Assembly (NCBI GenBank): GCA_964605665.1 | Contig: CAZSDP010000007.1 | Location: 1 to 64,000 of the forward strand | DNA: 64,000 nucleotides | Reading direction: 5' to 3' | Source: CAZSDP01 sp964605665 | GTDB lineage: Bacteria; Planctomycetota; UBA8108; UBA1146 | In this document: positions 63,473 to 64,000 of the stretch, one piece after another | Position numbering within the stretch: the stretch's first letter is position 1 | Layout of the letters: every line of letters starts with the position of its first letter | The notes under the pieces: generated by a model | What the model was told of the DNA's origin: nothing | The model's input: the letters and a program-made list of their open reading frames with translations, nothing else | The model's database searches: none | Translations under genes and position numbers: made by a program

Positions 63473-64000
63473 AGGGGCCCAAGATCCGACTCGGTAGACG
63501 AGCATCAAATTGGTCAGGCCCATACGGTGAGTGGGAGCCCCCATCAAAAGGACGAGAGGATCTCCGCGGTCGGCCAGATCATCACTCTGGATGATTCCAT
63601 CGAGCTCTTGAATCAGACCATCCGTGTTTTGGGCGGGTGCGATTCGGTAGGGACGAACGCCCCAGACCAGGGTCAGTCGATCGCGTATCTCGGGGCGGGT
63701 TGTAAAGGTGAGAATCGGCATGCCAGGACGACGGCGAGAGGCGAGCAGCGCCGTATGTCCACTCTGGGTAAACGCGACGATCGACTGCGCGCCGAGGGTT
63801 TCCGCAACTTGGCACCCGGCGTCGGCCACTGCCTCAGACATGCTGTCTACAGATTGAGTGCGACGCGATTGAGTGGGAGACCTCAAAGAGTGGTTTTCGG
63901 TGAACTCGATAATCTTGCGCATCATCTTCACCGACTGCACGGGGAATCGGCCGGTGGCGGTTTCTCCCGAGAGCATCACCGCGTCAGTTCCATCGAGGAC
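63455..64000 (-). CDS. pyk: Pyruvate kinase, C-terminal part (cut by window end)
   Basis: About 180 residues; the 5' end lies outside the window. It starts with VLDGTDAVMLSGETATGRFPVQSV, the family signature (GTDAVMLSGETA) near the end of the catalytic barrel, and then the allosteric C-domain, SMSEAVADAGCQVAETLGAQSIVAFTQSGHTALLASRRRPGMPILTFTT. The enzyme makes pyruvate and ATP from phosphoenolpyruvate. The last residues LEGEA end at a stop at 63455. Confidence 0.94.
   Translation of the reverse strand, partial: VLDGTDAVMLSGETATGRFPVQSVKMMRKIIEFTENHSLRSPTQSRRTQSVDSMSEAVADAGCQVAETLGAQSIVAFTQSGHTALLASRRRPGMPILTFTTRPEIRDRLTLVWGVRPYRIAPAQNTDGLIQELDGIIQSDDLADRGDPLVLLMGAPTHRMGLTNLMLVYRVGSWAPLEGEA

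Noticed and set aside
1..64000. tRNA or rRNA genes
   Set aside because: No T-loop-like GTTCGANTC with cloverleaf context or rRNA-like conserved stretch was found in the intergenic regions by eye.

Overview
The window looks like a chromosomal stretch of a free-living planctomycete-type bacterium, probably from a draft or metagenome assembly (there is a run of 100 N at 30117-30216). Evidence for this lineage: several secreted proteins end in the DVN(D/H)xG...D(A/V)IxxLxxLF dockerin-like (EF-hand-like) module common in marine Planctomycetes; there is a very long GreA-type protein like those of the PVC superphylum; and there are large alpha-2-macroglobulin, PQQ-sugar-dehydrogenase-like and TPR/PATAN proteins. 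Ribosome binding sites are strong (GGAGG-like), GTG and TTG starts are frequent, and perfect GC-rich intrinsic terminators close many genes. About 50 genes are called. I see no rRNA, tRNA, CRISPR array, transposase or prophage.

Layout. 1-2.8 kb: tail of a secreted dockerin-type protein, DUF6504 gene, lexA with a Bacillus/actinobacterial-type SOS box, queF, and a NeuD-like hexapeptide acetyltransferase. 2.8-12.9 kb: a giant alpha-2-macroglobulin, a membrane-anchored protein, a double-module methyltransferase and truD. 13-20 kb: GreA-like factor, hutI-hutU (histidine degradation), a secreted PQQ-dehydrogenase-like protein. 20-28.3 kb: FliK-like/FlhB-C-like pair, guanine deaminase, ispH, a second PQQ-dehydrogenase-like protein with a Cys/Asp repeat stalk, dihydroorotase. 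28.7-35 kb: a secreted unknown broken by the assembly gap, fabI, nadE, gltA. 35-40 kb: moaD-moaE, a two-gene lipoprotein/zincin operon, FlaG-like, queA and J-domain protein. 40-46 kb: secreted fungalysin-like metallopeptidase, NYN-domain RNase operon preceded by an 18-bp palindrome, DUF2200. 46-53 kb: secreted unknown, PATAN-TPR protein, moaA, a short GlpD-like oxidase. 52-58 kb: an ABC-2 export locus (permease divergent from ATPase-permease-TPR protein). 58-64 kb: adenosine deaminase, a domain-swapped aconitase-family enzyme, FHA protein, DUF72 protein and the 3' part of pyruvate kinase.

How genes work together. Most content is housekeeping: queuosine (queF, queA), molybdopterin (moaA, moaD, moaE), histidine and purine catabolism (hutU, hutI, guaD, ada), TCA entry (gltA, aconitase-like), isoprenoid, fatty acid, NAD and pyrimidine synthesis. 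FliK-like, FlhB-like and FlaG-like genes imply a flagellum encoded elsewhere. Six gene pairs overlap by exactly ATGA, so translational coupling is common.

I did not find a clear new defence or mobile system. The most unusual items are the domain-swapped aconitase, the palindrome-controlled NYN operon, the Cys/Asp repeat stalk, the double methyltransferase and the extracytoplasmic-domain ABC permease.
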